NCBI GenBank assembly: GCA_017503005.1
Contig: JAFVTW010000017.1
Coordinates: 1 to 64,000 of the forward strand
Length of the DNA: 64,000 bases
Direction: 5' to 3'
From: Clostridia bacterium
GTDB lineage: Bacteria > Bacillota > Clostridia > Christensenellales > UBA1242
Shown: positions 29,548 through 37,450 of the stretch, in pieces
Layout of the letters: each line of letters starts with the position of its first letter
Numbering within the stretch: position 1 is the stretch's first letter
Program-made: the position numbers and the translations under genes
The notes under the pieces: model-generated
Databases searched by the model: none
The model's input: only the letters and a program-made list of their open reading frames with translations
What the model was told of the DNA's origin: nothing

Positions 29548-30317
29548 GTTAGTTCCTCCCAAATTTGATTGAAATATTCATTAAATTGGGCTTCTTCTCG
29601 ACGAGATAATGGGGTTTTAGATGTTAGCTCGATATTGTGTATAGCTTTGACTTTTGCAGGCCTAGAAGTCAATACAATCACTCTATCGGACATACTTATA
29701 GCTTCCGAAATGTCGTGTGTAACCATTATGGCTGTTTTGTTTTCGCTTTTTAATATATTGTGTACATCGTTACATACATTTAACCTTGTTTGAAAATCTA
29801 GTGCAGAAAAAGCCTCGTCTAGTAGCAATATTTCTGGTTTTAGGGCAAGTGTTCTAATAAGAGCCACTCTTTGTCTCATTCCACCTGATAATTGATTAGG
29901 GTATTTGTCTTTGAATTCGTACAAACCATATTTTTTTAACAATTCAATAGCATGATTTTTATCTTCAGTGATTCTTCGTTTTTGTTCTTCTTTTTCATAT
30001 TTTTTGTATTTTTGTTGTTGTATTTCGATGCCTAAATATACATTTTTCTCTATAGTTCGCCAATCAAACAAGTGGTCTTTTTGAAACATATAACCACTAT
30101 TGTTTGGCGACACATCTTTATTGTTGATTTTTATACTTCCTTTAGACGGTTTTATAAGTCCAGAAATTAAGGAGAGGATTGTGGTCTTACCACAACCGGA
30201 AGGACCTACTATCGAGATTAGTTCGCCTTGTTGTACTTCAAAGCTTATATTTTCTAGAGCTAAAGTTTCGCCATTTTTGCTATAATAATTCAATGCTACA
30301 TTTTCAAGTTTTAGCAT
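29544..30317 (-). CDS. ABC transporter ATP-binding protein, SsuB/TauB type
   Basis: This 257-residue cytoplasmic ATPase energises the adjacent permease. Visible motifs: Walker A GPSGCGKTT (about residues 38-46), Q-loop in YMFQKDHLFDW, signature LSGGMRQR, Walker B ILLLDEAFSALD and H-loop MVTHDISEA. The length and the QKDHLFDW region fit the nitrate/sulfonate/taurine importer group. The ATG at 30317 has GGAG 7 bases upstream, so the TTG four codons earlier is rejected. It is the first gene of a two-gene operon. The 5' region contains an inverted repeat at 30342-30360. The cognate binding protein lies upstream, beyond an oppositely oriented gene. Confidence 0.92.
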   Translation of the reverse strand: MLKLENVALNYYSKNGETLALENISFEVQQGELISIVGPSGCGKTTILSLISGLIKPSKGSIKINNKDVSPNNSGYMFQKDHLFDWRTIEKNVYLGIEIQQQKYKKYEKEEQKRRITEDKNHAIELLKKYGLYEFKDKYPNQLSGGMRQRVALIRTLALKPEILLLDEAFSALDFQTRLNVCNDVHNILKSENKTAIMVTHDISEAISMSDRVIVLTSRPAKVKAIHNIELTSKTPLSRREEAQFNEYFNQIWEELT

Positions 30318-30341
30318 AAACCACTCCAAATATTTGATTTA

Positions 30342-30360
30342 ATTAAGCATGGTGCTTAAT
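30342..30360 (-). promoter_or_regulatory. Inverted repeat upstream of the ABC ATPase gene
   Basis: ATTAAGCA-TGG-TGCTTAAT is a perfect 8-base inverted repeat 25 bases before the ATPase start. A second pair, TTAGATTT (30375-30382) and AAATCTAA (30398-30405), lies just upstream. A minus-strand TATAAT (30372-30367) sits between them and the gene. These could be operators or mRNA hairpins; function is inferred only. Confidence 0.5.
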
Positions 30361-30412
30361 ATACTTCATTATATTTAGATTTGTTAATTATTGTGTTAAA
30401 TCTAATTATATA

Positions 30413-30441
30413 TTGAAAAAATTGCAAAAATGTGCTAAATT
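30413..30441 (+). promoter_or_regulatory. Promoter of the P-loop kinase gene (extended -10)
   Basis: The -35 is TTGAAA (30413-30418), followed by a 17-base spacer and TAAATT (30436-30441) preceded by TGC, an extended -10. The predicted start is near 30448, only about 18 bases from the start codon. Confidence 0.7.
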
Positions 30442-30465
30442 ATTAATATAAAAGGGTATGTGTTT

Positions 30466-31434
30466 ATGATAAAAGAAGATCAAATTCTTAGTTTAATAGA
30501 CAATTTCCAACCTTATGACAATGCACAAACAAACCAAATAATTGTTGAGTATGCAAAATTGAAAAATAACTCTGACAATTTCAAAAAAGACAAAACTGTG
30601 TATGTGTTGGTGGGGCCATCGGGGTCAGGTAAGAGTACTTTTATTGCTAATATGTATAGGGCAAATATTTTTGGAAATGCCGAAAATAGTTTTGTTCCTT
30701 TTGTAAATAGACATTATGCTAATACTCCTATGACTCTAAAAGAAGAAATTGAGTTTAAAACCAAACTTCTAGAAGAAGGTACTTCTTTTATGATTGAGTC
30801 TGCTAATTTTGATGAAAACTACTCACATTTTATCAAAATGATGAAATTGAGATATGATTATAGTATTTGCTTGTTGTATCTAACCAAATGGCACCCTAGA
30901 GAAAATATTTCTATGGTTTTAAAAAGAAAATTTCAGGGTGGACATGGTAGTAAAGATGTTGAGCTTAACGAAGAAGAATTAGAGAGAATGTACAAGGTGG
31001 ATAGCCAAAATTTGGTTGCTATTTTGCCATACTGCGACTCTTGTTTTGTATTAAATAACACCACTAGACATCATTCTACACAAACAGAAAAACCTATTGT
31101 TTTGTTGCATAAAAGGTTAGATGGGACTATTGTATATGACAAAGAGTATAGAAATGTAAATTTCTTGTACAATAGAATATTGAAGTCTAAAAGACCTGTT
31201 AGTCAATCTCCAGAACAGTTGAGAATGACATTTACACCTGCAGAAGATGGTAGCCTTGTAGTTGGTTTGCCAAAATCTAGGGTGTATAGACAAAGCCCTA
31301 TTATGGAAAAGGTGGATAGAATTATAGATGCTATTCAATCTGTTTCTATTGCAGAAGAGCAAAAGAAATACAAAGAAGCAGAGCTTTGTAGTATGGTAAA
31401 TGTAAAAAATATAGATGAATTATCAAAAAAATAG
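30466..31434 (+). CDS. Zeta-toxin-like (COG4185-type) P-loop kinase with C-terminal extension
   Basis: This 322-residue soluble protein has Walker A GPSGSGKST at residues 50-58. An ESANFDENYSHFI motif corresponds to the E.{4,6}F step of zeta-like kinases. KRKFQGGHGSKD followed by RMYKVDSQNL matches the R..QGGH....R.RY pattern of COG4185 predicted ATPases. The family core is about 190-200 residues; the last 110 or so residues here are an extension I do not recognise. Zeta-family enzymes phosphorylate UDP-sugars or other small molecules; the substrate here is unknown. No antitoxin gene adjoins it, so a toxin role is not supported. The ATG at 30466 is preferred over GTG 30460 because AAAGGG is 9 bases upstream. 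It is a lone gene lying between the ABC ATPase and its binding protein. Confidence 0.75.
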   Translation: MIKEDQILSLIDNFQPYDNAQTNQIIVEYAKLKNNSDNFKKDKTVYVLVGPSGSGKSTFIANMYRANIFGNAENSFVPFVNRHYANTPMTLKEEIEFKTKLLEEGTSFMIESANFDENYSHFIKMMKLRYDYSICLLYLTKWHPRENISMVLKRKFQGGHGSKDVELNEEELERMYKVDSQNLVAILPYCDSCFVLNNTTRHHSTQTEKPIVLLHKRLDGTIVYDKEYRNVNFLYNRILKSKRPVSQSPEQLRMTFTPAEDGSLVVGLPKSRVYRQSPIMEKVDRIIDAIQSVSIAEEQKKYKEAELCSMVNVKNIDELSKK

Positions 31435-31457
31435 AAGGTAACCCTTCTATTTTTTTG
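31425..31457. terminator. Bidirectional terminator shared by converging genes
   Basis: The A-run plus ATAGAAGG (31431-31438), TAAC loop and CCTTCTAT (31443-31450) plus T7 form a symmetrical hairpin. The stop codons of both the kinase gene (31432-31434) and the lipoprotein gene (31447-31449, minus strand) lie within its stem. Confidence 0.9.
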
Positions 31458-32454
31458 TTTTTTCAGCAATTAATTCATTTGCAATGGTATTATCTACTAT
31501 CTTGTCAAAATCAACATTTGATGTCAACTCTCCAGCTTGAGTCATTATGGTTAGTAATCGATTGTATGCTGTTTCACTCATGGCAGGGGTGCTCATCCAA
31601 GCATCAATTTCAACATAAGCTTCTACACATTGTTTTAAGCTTTCTCTAGTGCTAGAGTCAAACGATGGAACAAGGGCATCTACTACATCATTTACATTAG
31701 AATTAATTATAAAATCATAACCTTTCATTACTGCTCGCAAGAAGCCTTTTACTTTGTCATAGTTTGTGTCTATATAGCTTCTATTAGCCATAAAACAGGT
31801 AAAAGGAACTTCTCCGGCCTCTTGACCAACACTAGCTAGTATATGGGCATTTCCAGATTTTGTTATTTCGGTTGCTGCTGGCTCAAATGCTGTAACATAA
31901 TCGCCAGTACCACCTTGAAATGCAGAAGTAGTATTGTTAAACTCTATATCGTATCGCAAAGTAATATTTTGTCCGTCAATTAAGCCATTTTTTCGTAATA
32001 CATACTCTAGTGTCATTGCAGGTGAACCACCTCGTCTACCAGCTATAATTTCGCTTCCTTCTAGACTAGACCAAGTAAAGTTTTCGTTTGGTGTTCTGCC
32101 CACTAAGAATGAGCCATCTCGCTTGGTTAATTGACCGAATATAATAGGCAAATCTTCTTTGCCTTGACTTGCCACATAAACAGCAGTTTCTGGTCCTAAT
32201 AGGGCAATATCAGCAGAGCCTGAAATAAGTGCAGTCATAGAAGTATTGGACCCACCGCCATTTGTTAGCTCTATTTCAATTCCTTCTTCTTCAAAGAAAC
32301 CTTCATTTATTGCTACATATAGTGGGGCATAAAATATACTGTGAGTTACTTCGTTTAGTCTAATTACTGAGTTTGATTTTGAACAACTACAACCAGTTAG
32401 AAGTGTAGCAACTGTAACAAGTAGTGCTATTGTTAGGTAAGTAAGCTTTTTCAT
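31447..32454 (-). CDS. ABC transporter substrate-binding lipoprotein, NMT1/SsuA-like
   Basis: This 335-residue extracytoplasmic binding protein has a lipoprotein signal: MKK, a hydrophobic stretch, then the lipobox LLTGC with Cys22 as the lipidated residue. The body begins VIRLNEVTHSIFYAPLYVAINEGFF and continues EGIEIELTNGGGSNTSMTALISGSADIALLGPE, the typical opening of NMT1/THI5 and SsuA-type proteins. It presumably serves the permease and ATPase encoded downstream on the same strand (28708-30317), although another gene separates them. GGAGGA precedes the ATG. No TPP riboswitch or other known riboswitch is apparent in the 183 bases before it, so I do not assign thiamine precursor, sulfonate or nitrate. 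Confidence 0.9.
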   Translation of the reverse strand: MKKLTYLTIALLVTVATLLTGCSCSKSNSVIRLNEVTHSIFYAPLYVAINEGFFEEEGIEIELTNGGGSNTSMTALISGSADIALLGPETAVYVASQGKEDLPIIFGQLTKRDGSFLVGRTPNENFTWSSLEGSEIIAGRRGGSPAMTLEYVLRKNGLIDGQNITLRYDIEFNNTTSAFQGGTGDYVTAFEPAATEITKSGNAHILASVGQEAGEVPFTCFMANRSYIDTNYDKVKGFLRAVMKGYDFIINSNVNDVVDALVPSFDSSTRESLKQCVEAYVEIDAWMSTPAMSETAYNRLLTIMTQAGELTSNVDFDKIVDNTIANELIAEKTKK

Positions 32455-32579
32455 ATATCCTCCAAATTTTAATTTTTTACCTAAAATATATTATTCAAGT
32501 AAGGGTAGATATGGTTAAAATATGGATTATATTTCTGTGAGTGTTTTTTAAAAAATAAGTTTAAATAAAGGGTTTATGC

Positions 32580-32608
32580 TTGAAATTAGATATTATATTT
32601 GGTATACT
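32580..32608 (+). promoter_or_regulatory. Promoter for the small membrane protein-valS unit
   Basis: TTGAAA (32580-32585), a 17-base spacer, then TATACT (32603-32608) with TG at 32600-32601 (extended -10). The predicted transcript start is about 20 bases before the first start codon, leaving no room for a T-box. Confidence 0.8.
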
Positions 32609-32637
32609 ACTAAGGTAGAAAATTAAGAGGAGTTACT

Positions 32638-32907
32638 ATGGATAATTTATTAAGTGCATTTTCACAATTTATGACAACTTACTTTGGTAATGTTGTAGAA
32701 ATGATTCAATCCGTCGAAATCATTATCGGCATTTGTTTTGCCGTCTTGGGTGTGGCAACATCTGTACTAGCAAGAAGAATTACTAGAATAATTAGAAAAC
32801 GAAACGATGTTGATGATAATGATTCATGTTTGGTTACAATTAAGGTAGTAGGACTCGTCTTCATGCTAGTGGCATTTTTAATTTTAGTATTACAAACTCT
32901 AGCATAA
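32638..32907 (+). CDS. Small two-TM membrane protein upstream of valS
   Basis: This 89-residue protein is not assigned to a known family. It has two clear hydrophobic helices (about residues 26-46 and 66-87) joined by a basic then acidic loop, RRITRIIRKRNDVDDND. The positive loop should face the cytoplasm, so both ends would be outside. GAGGAG lies 6 bases before the ATG. It has its own strong promoter and ends 19 bases before valS, so the two are probably co-transcribed. Its function is unknown. Confidence 0.75.
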   Translation: MDNLLSAFSQFMTTYFGNVVEMIQSVEIIIGICFAVLGVATSVLARRITRIIRKRNDVDDNDSCLVTIKVVGLVFMLVAFLILVLQTLA

Positions 32908-32926
32908 AAAAGGAAATTATATAATT

Positions 32927-35545
32927 ATGGAAAAATCATTTATACCTTCGAATTACGAAGAAAAAATATACAAAATGTGGTCAGAAAAAGGATATTTTAA
33001 AACTGACGACAATACAACAAAGAAACCATTTACAATCGTAATGCCACCACCAAACATTACTAGTAAATTACACATAGGTCATGCTTACGGTATATCAATA
33101 ATGGATAGTATTACCAGATACAAAAGAATGCAAGGTTTCGAGGCATTATTACTACCAGGTACAGACCATGCTGCATTAGCTACAGAAGTAAAAGTAGTAG
33201 AAAGATTAGCAGAAAGAGGTATTAGAAAAGAAGATATCGGTCGTGAAGCTTTCCAACTAGAAATGGAAAAATGGTATGATGAATTTGGTGGACTTATTCT
33301 AAATCAATTCAAGAAAGTTGGTATTTCTTGTGACTGGGATAGATATGCTTTCACTTTAGATGAAAAAAGATGTAAAAGTGTTAGACATTCATTCTATGAT
33401 TTGTACAACAAAGGACTAATCTATCAAGGTAGCAGAATTACAAACTGGTGTTCTACTTGTAAAACTGCTCTTAGTGATATCGAAGTAGAATACGAAAATG
33501 ATAAGGGACATATTTGGCATATCAAATATCCTATCGAAAATTCGGACAAGTACATTATAGTTGCTACAACCAGACCAGAAACAATGTTTGGTGATGTTGC
33601 GGTAGCTGTAAATCCAAAAGACAAAAGATACAAAAATCTAGTAGGCACAAATGTTATTTTGCCTATAGTAAACAAACCTATTCCTATTATTGCAGATAGT
33701 TATGTAAGTGTAGAATTTGGTACAGGTATGGTTAAGATTACTCCTGCACACGATCCTAACGACTACGAAATAGGTAAGAGACACAATCTAGAAATAATCA
33801 ATGTTATCAATCTAGATGGTACAATGAACGACAATGCAGGTAAGTATGCTGGTATGACAACTACCGAATGTCGTGAAAAATTAGTAGAAGAATTAGCTGG
33901 TCTTGGCTTAATGGAGAAGATAGAGAACTATTCTCACAATGTAGGCCATTGCCAAAGATGTCATAGTGCATTAGAGCCTGTTGTTACAAAACAATGGTAT
34001 GTAAAAATGGACGGATTGGCAAAGAGAGCTATTGAAAAAGTAAAAGATGGTACAATTAAGTTCCATCCAAAAAGATTTGAAAAAATATATTTCAACTGGC
34101 TAGAAAATATTAGAGATTGGTGTATATCTCGTCAATTGTGGTCAGGTCACAGAATTCCTGTGTTTACATGTGACAAATGTGGACATCAAATGGTTGAAAT
34201 CGAAGATCCTACAGTATGTTCAAAATGTGGTTGCACAAACTTAACACAAGACCCTGATTCTCTAGATACATGGTTCAGTTCTGCATTGTGGCCATTTAGT
34301 ACATTAGGTTGGCCAGAGAATACTAAGGCTCTAGAAAAATTCTATCCTACAGACCTTATGGTTACAGCTTATGATATTATCTTCTTCTGGGTAGCTAGAA
34401 TGATATTTAGTGGTCTAGAATACACAGATAAAGAACCATTTAGCGATGTGCTTATGCATGGTTTAGTTCGTGACGAACTAGGCAGAAAAATGAGTAAGAG
34501 TCTAGGTAATGGTATCGACCCACTTGACATTATCAATAAGTATGGTGCTGACTCACTTAGATTTGCATTACTTATCGGTACAAGTGTAGGTATGGACTCT
34601 AGATTTAGCTATGACAAGGCAGAAAATGCAAGCAACTTTATCAATAAGTTGTGGAATGCTAGCCGTTTTGTTATTGAAAATGTAAATAAAGCAAATGTGG
34701 AAATCAAACCTATCAACGAATTAAAATTGAGTTTGGCGGACAAGTGGATACTTACAGAATTAAATTCTACAGTGGCAGCTATTACCAAACAATACGATAA
34801 GTACGATGTAGGTATGGCATGTAATACTATATACGATTTTGTGTGGACCAAATACTGTGACTGGTATATCGAATCCGCTAAACCAAGTTTGTATAGCGAA
34901 GGTGAGAGTCAACAAACTACACTAAGTGTATTAGTATATGTTTTAGACAAGATTCTAAAAATGTTACATCCTATTATGCCTTTTGTTACAGAAACAATCT
35001 ATGCAGAAATTCCTGGTCATGGCGAAAGCATTATGGTTGAAAGCTTCCCAGTAGCTACAAAGGAACTTAACTTTGCTTCTGCTCATAAAACTATGAATGA
35101 AGTAATGACAGTGGTTAGAGCTATTAGAAATGCTAGAAAGGAAATGAATGTAGCAGATAATGTTAAGACAAATCTATTTGTAGAAACTACAAATCGTGAA
35201 ATCAAAAACAATTTAGAAGTATTAAAGAAACTAGCTAATGGTAAAGAAATTAGCTTGATTGCAGATGCTTCTCAAGCTCCAGAAAACTGCACAATTATTG
35301 TAAATGATTTATTCAAAGTATATATTCCTAATGGCGATATGATCAATCCAGAGAAAGAATTAGAAAGATTAAATAATGAACTTACAAAGACCGAAGCAGA
35401 AATTGCTAGGGCAGAGAGAATGCTTGGTAATGCAGGATTCTTGGCTCGTGCTCCACAAGCATTAGTTGATGCAGAAAAAGAGAAATTAGTTAAGTACAAC
35501 GAAATCAAATCAAACCTATTAGAAGCTATCAAAAAGTTGGGTTAA
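32927..35545 (+). CDS. valS: Valine--tRNA ligase
   Basis: This 872-residue class I synthetase charges tRNA-Val with valine. Visible motifs: HIGH at residues 49-52, PGTDHAA, the editing-domain TTRPETMFGDVAVAV, Zn-type CxxC pairs (CDKCG, CSKCG), WCISRQLWSG, and KMSKS at about 521-525. A C-terminal coiled coil (NPEKELERLNNELTKTEAEI) is of the ValS tRNA-binding arm type. The length fits the family (about 870-880). It is the second gene after a small membrane protein and has a following terminator. No T-box leader is present, which is unusual for a Firmicutes valS. Confidence 0.98.
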   Translation: MEKSFIPSNYEEKIYKMWSEKGYFKTDDNTTKKPFTIVMPPPNITSKLHIGHAYGISIMDSITRYKRMQGFEALLLPGTDHAALATEVKVVERLAERGIRKEDIGREAFQLEMEKWYDEFGGLILNQFKKVGISCDWDRYAFTLDEKRCKSVRHSFYDLYNKGLIYQGSRITNWCSTCKTALSDIEVEYENDKGHIWHIKYPIENSDKYIIVATTRPETMFGDVAVAVNPKDKRYKNLVGTNVILPIVNKPIPIIADSYVSVEFGTGMVKITPAHDPNDYEIGKRHNLEIINVINLDGTMNDNAGKYAGMTTTECREKLVEELAGLGLMEKIENYSHNVGHCQRCHSALEPVVTKQWYVKMDGLAKRAIEKVKDGTIKFHPKRFEKIYFNWLENIRDWCISRQLWSGHRIPVFTCDKCGHQMVEIEDPTVCSKCGCTNLTQDPDSLDTWFSSALWPFSTLGWPENTKALEKFYPTDLMVTAYDIIFFWVARMIFSGLEYTDKEPFSDVLMHGLVRDELGRKMSKSLGNGIDPLDIINKYGADSLRFALLIGTSVGMDSRFSYDKAENASNFINKLWNASRFVIENVNKANVEIKPINELKLSLADKWILTELNSTVAAITKQYDKYDVGMACNTIYDFVWTKYCDWYIESAKPSLYSEGESQQTTLSVLVYVLDKILKMLHPIMPFVTETIYAEIPGHGESIMVESFPVATKELNFASAHKTMNEVMTVVRAIRNARKEMNVADNVKTNLFVETTNREIKNNLEVLKKLANGKEISLIADASQAPENCTIIVNDLFKVYIPNGDMINPEKELERLNNELTKTEAEIARAERMLGNAGFLARAPQALVDAEKEKLVKYNEIKSNLLEAIKKLG

Positions 35546-35554
35546 TAACTACTA

Positions 35555-35571
35555 TGCATAACTATTATGCA
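35555..35571. repeat. Short palindromic element, copy 1 (after valS)
   Basis: TGCATAA-CTA-TTATGCA is a perfect 7-base stem 10 bases after the valS stop. With its left flank it reads ACTACTATGCATA. The same 13 bases occur in reverse orientation after topA (60722-60734). Confidence 0.7.
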
Positions 35572-35600
35572 AACTAAAAATTATGGCTTAAACAATAGTA

Positions 35601-35629
35601 AAAAGACACAGTTTATGCTGTGTCTTTTT
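35601..35629 (+). terminator. valS terminator
   Basis: AAAAGACACAG, TTTATG loop, CTGTGTCTTTT followed by T, with an 11-base stem. Confidence 0.9.
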
Positions 35630-35647
35630 ACTTGATAAATTTAAAAA

Positions 35648-35675
35648 AAAGTTGTAGAAATTTTCTACAACTTTT
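35648..35675 (-). terminator. Terminator of the DUF4364-TSCPD operon
   Basis: The near-perfect inverted repeat GTTGTAGAA/TTCTACAAC (35651-35671) is flanked by an A-run and a T-run. It sits directly after the minus-strand TSCPD gene. Confidence 0.85.
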
Positions 35676-35917
35676 TATTTGTTTAGATATTGTTTCAAAG
35701 CTTTTGCTAGCTGGTCAGGACAAGATGTATTGCCTCTGCATTGTACACCTTCTAGTCTTTTGATTACATCTTCAACTTTCATTCCTTCTACCAGTTTGCT
35801 TATTCCTTTGGTATTGCCAGCACATCCGCCGACAAACTCTACAGATTTTATAATTCCATCTTCAATATCGAAATTAATTACTCTAGAGCATACACCTTGA
35901 GTTTTGTATGATTGCAT
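35675..35917 (-). CDS. TIGR03905-type TSCPD domain protein
   Basis: This 80-residue protein matches the small TSCPD family seen in Clostridia. It has GVCSRVINFDIEDG, VEFVGGCAGNTKGISKLVEGM and a closing CRGNTSCPDQLAKAL motif, with four or more conserved Cys (positions 9, 31, 59, 64). TSCPD domains resemble a C-terminal part of class II ribonucleotide reductase; the stand-alone form has no established function. AAGGAGAA lies before the ATG and overlaps the stop of the upstream DUF4364 gene, 12 bases away, so the pair is an operon. Confidence 0.9.
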   Translation of the reverse strand: MQSYKTQGVCSRVINFDIEDGIIKSVEFVGGCAGNTKGISKLVEGMKVEDVIKRLEGVQCRGNTSCPDQLAKALKQYLNK

Positions 35918-35929
35918 ATATTTTTCTCC

Positions 35930-36478
35930 TTAGTTGTCAATAATAGTATCGTACAAATATTCAAAAATATTTGCTGCATTTTCTTTCCATTTTTTACAAG
36001 CAAGTATAGCAGAATGGCGGTTAGGTGCTTTTAGTTTGATTTCTAATAATGGGCTAGTAAGTACCGGTTCTTTGATTTTAAGAGTAACAGTGTGTGAACC
36101 ATCTGGATTTTTAACATAATCAGATACATACTCTTGACTTCTTTTTAGATTCATTTTGTTTTCTGTAATGAATGTAGTAATTTCTTCTCTTAGACTTTGA
36201 GGTATTCTTAAGAAGAAATGACTTAAACAGTTTCTACCATCTATTGTTATACCATATCTTACTTCGTCTTTGTCGCTTTCATTTTTGAAAATAAATCCTA
36301 CTTCTAGTAACTGCCATAGTATTTCTTTGCAGTCCATATAATTTATCCAGTTATTACGGCTAGTACAAATATCAATGATATTGTTTTCGGTAAGAGGTAT
36401 TTCCATTTTGTCTAGCAAAAACAATAGTTTTAATTTATTAATAGTACTATCTTGTGTGTATTCTAAAACCTTATCCAT
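35930..36478 (-). CDS. DUF4364 family protein
   Basis: This 182-residue protein matches DUF4364: an N-terminal winged-helix-like part (INKLKLLFLLDKMEIPLTENNIIDICTSR), EVGFI, then a YGITIDGR stretch and a C-terminal beta part with SHTVTLKIKEP. The family is common in Clostridia and may be regulatory; this is inference. Start choice: the frame extends upstream to 36547, but a promoter (36511-36539) places the transcript start near 36504. The ATG at 36478 has AGGAAA just upstream, so the longer hydrophobic N-terminus is rejected. It is the first gene of an operon with the TSCPD gene. Confidence 0.85.
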   Translation of the reverse strand: MDKVLEYTQDSTINKLKLLFLLDKMEIPLTENNIIDICTSRNNWINYMDCKEILWQLLEVGFIFKNESDKDEVRYGITIDGRNCLSHFFLRIPQSLREEITTFITENKMNLKRSQEYVSDYVKNPDGSHTVTLKIKEPVLTSPLLEIKLKAPNRHSAILACKKWKENAANIFEYLYDTIIDN

Positions 36479-36510
36479 TTCGTTTCCTATATTTTGTATT
36501 TCCATAGTAG

Positions 36511-36539
36511 AGTATATCACAACCAAAAAAAATCTACAA
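36511..36539 (-). promoter_or_regulatory. Promoter of the DUF4364-TSCPD operon
   Basis: Minus strand TTGTAG (36539-36534), a 17-base spacer, then TATACT (36516-36511). It decides the start codon of the DUF4364 gene. Confidence 0.75.
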
Positions 36540-36590
36540 ACAAACAATTTTAAAATAATAAAATTAATTCTGTTTTACAATTTAATTTGA

Positions 36591-36619
36591 TTGATTAAAT
36601 TTATTAAATTTAATATACT
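36591..36619 (+). promoter_or_regulatory. Promoter of the acidic hypothetical gene
   Basis: TTGATT (36591-36596), a 17-base spacer, then TATACT (36614-36619), about 31 bases before the start codon. Confidence 0.75.
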
Positions 36620-36650
36620 TTATTTGTAGAATTATCAATTAAGGTGAGCT

Positions 36651-37418
36651 ATGAGATATCCTGAAACTGAAAACATTAAAATAAAAAATTTCTTTGATGC
36701 TTGTAACGAAATGATACAAGGCAGATTTATTTTGTCTGATATTAAGATTTCTAAGATTTTGAAAGCTATTGCAAATTCTGAAGTTTTGTATGATTTGTTT
36801 GCACAAGTTTTGACCGATTTCAAGTTTAAAGAGGAATTTGAGAATGCCAAAACTAACAACAAAATCAATGGTGGTTATTTTTCTGTGCCAGAACAAGACG
36901 AAAAGGTTATTGCATTAGTGTTCTGTTTGCTTTTGGAAGTAGATAATCAAAAAATGAATCTTCAAAACTTTGTAAACGATTACTTCTATAGCCCAGAAGG
37001 TTACAACATTAGCTATAGCAACTTTTCTTTAAGTGTGCTTGTTCCTTTCAAAAATGCTGTTCTAAACTTGCTAAATTGTAATGAAGATGGCACTTTAGTA
37101 GAAGAAGAGGTTATAGAGGAAGAAGATGAAGAAGAACTTCCTGTAGAGCCTAATCACAAAGAAAAGATTATGTTTGCTAATTTGACAATGTCTCTAAATG
37201 AACTATTGTCAGTAATTAATCGTAGCAAAATTGATACAGAATCTAAGGAAGAATTAAATATTATTATCAATGCAATTTTTGAAGCTATTCAGCTTGAGAA
37301 TTTGATTATTATCAATGCATTGATTATTCCGTTAGAACATATGATAGGTAAAAATAAGCATGTAAAATTCTACTATAATGATTTTAAGGAATGTTTAGTA
37401 CAATTCTATTATAGCTAA
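36651..37418 (+). CDS. Unrecognised 255-residue protein with acidic linker
   Basis: I do not recognise a family. The N-terminal about 140 residues look helical (FFDACNEMIQGRFILSDIKISKILKAI...). There is a strongly acidic linker, EEEVIEEEDEEELPVEP, at about residues 151-167. The C-terminal about 85 residues are helical again (MSLNELLSVINRSKIDTESKEELNIIINAIFEAIQLENL). No signal peptide, membrane segment or catalytic motif is seen. AAGGTGAG precedes the ATG. It has its own promoter and a shared terminator, so it is probably a single-gene unit divergent from DUF4364. It could be a cytoplasmic scaffold or adaptor; this is a guess. Confidence 0.75.
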   Translation: MRYPETENIKIKNFFDACNEMIQGRFILSDIKISKILKAIANSEVLYDLFAQVLTDFKFKEEFENAKTNNKINGGYFSVPEQDEKVIALVFCLLLEVDNQKMNLQNFVNDYFYSPEGYNISYSNFSLSVLVPFKNAVLNLLNCNEDGTLVEEEVIEEEDEEELPVEPNHKEKIMFANLTMSLNELLSVINRSKIDTESKEELNIIINAIFEAIQLENLIIINALIIPLEHMIGKNKHVKFYYNDFKECLVQFYYS

Positions 37419-37421
37419 AAC

Positions 37422-37450
37422 AAAAAGTTAGAGGTGTTCTCTAACTTTTT
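37422..37450. terminator. Bidirectional terminator between converging genes
   Basis: AAAAAGTTAGAG (37422-37433), GTGTT, CTCTAACTTTTT (37439-37450). It serves the acidic protein gene on plus and the YlbJ-like gene on minus. Confidence 0.9.

Noticed and set aside
30466-31434. Zeta toxin of a toxin-antitoxin pair
   Set aside because: No antitoxin gene adjoins it, and the promoter, ribosome site and terminator form a single-gene unit.
32455-32637. TPP or other riboswitch before the binding lipoprotein
   Set aside because: I looked for the conserved thi-box strings and a leader hairpin with terminator and found none.
32609-32637. T-box leader before valS
   Set aside because: The space between promoter and first start codon is far too short, and no T-box string is seen before valS.
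36479-36547. Extended hydrophobic N-terminus (MFVCRFFLVVIY...) of the DUF4364 protein as a signal peptide
   Set aside because: A promoter -10 lies inside this stretch and a good ribosome site precedes ATG 36478, so the stretch is untranslated DNA.
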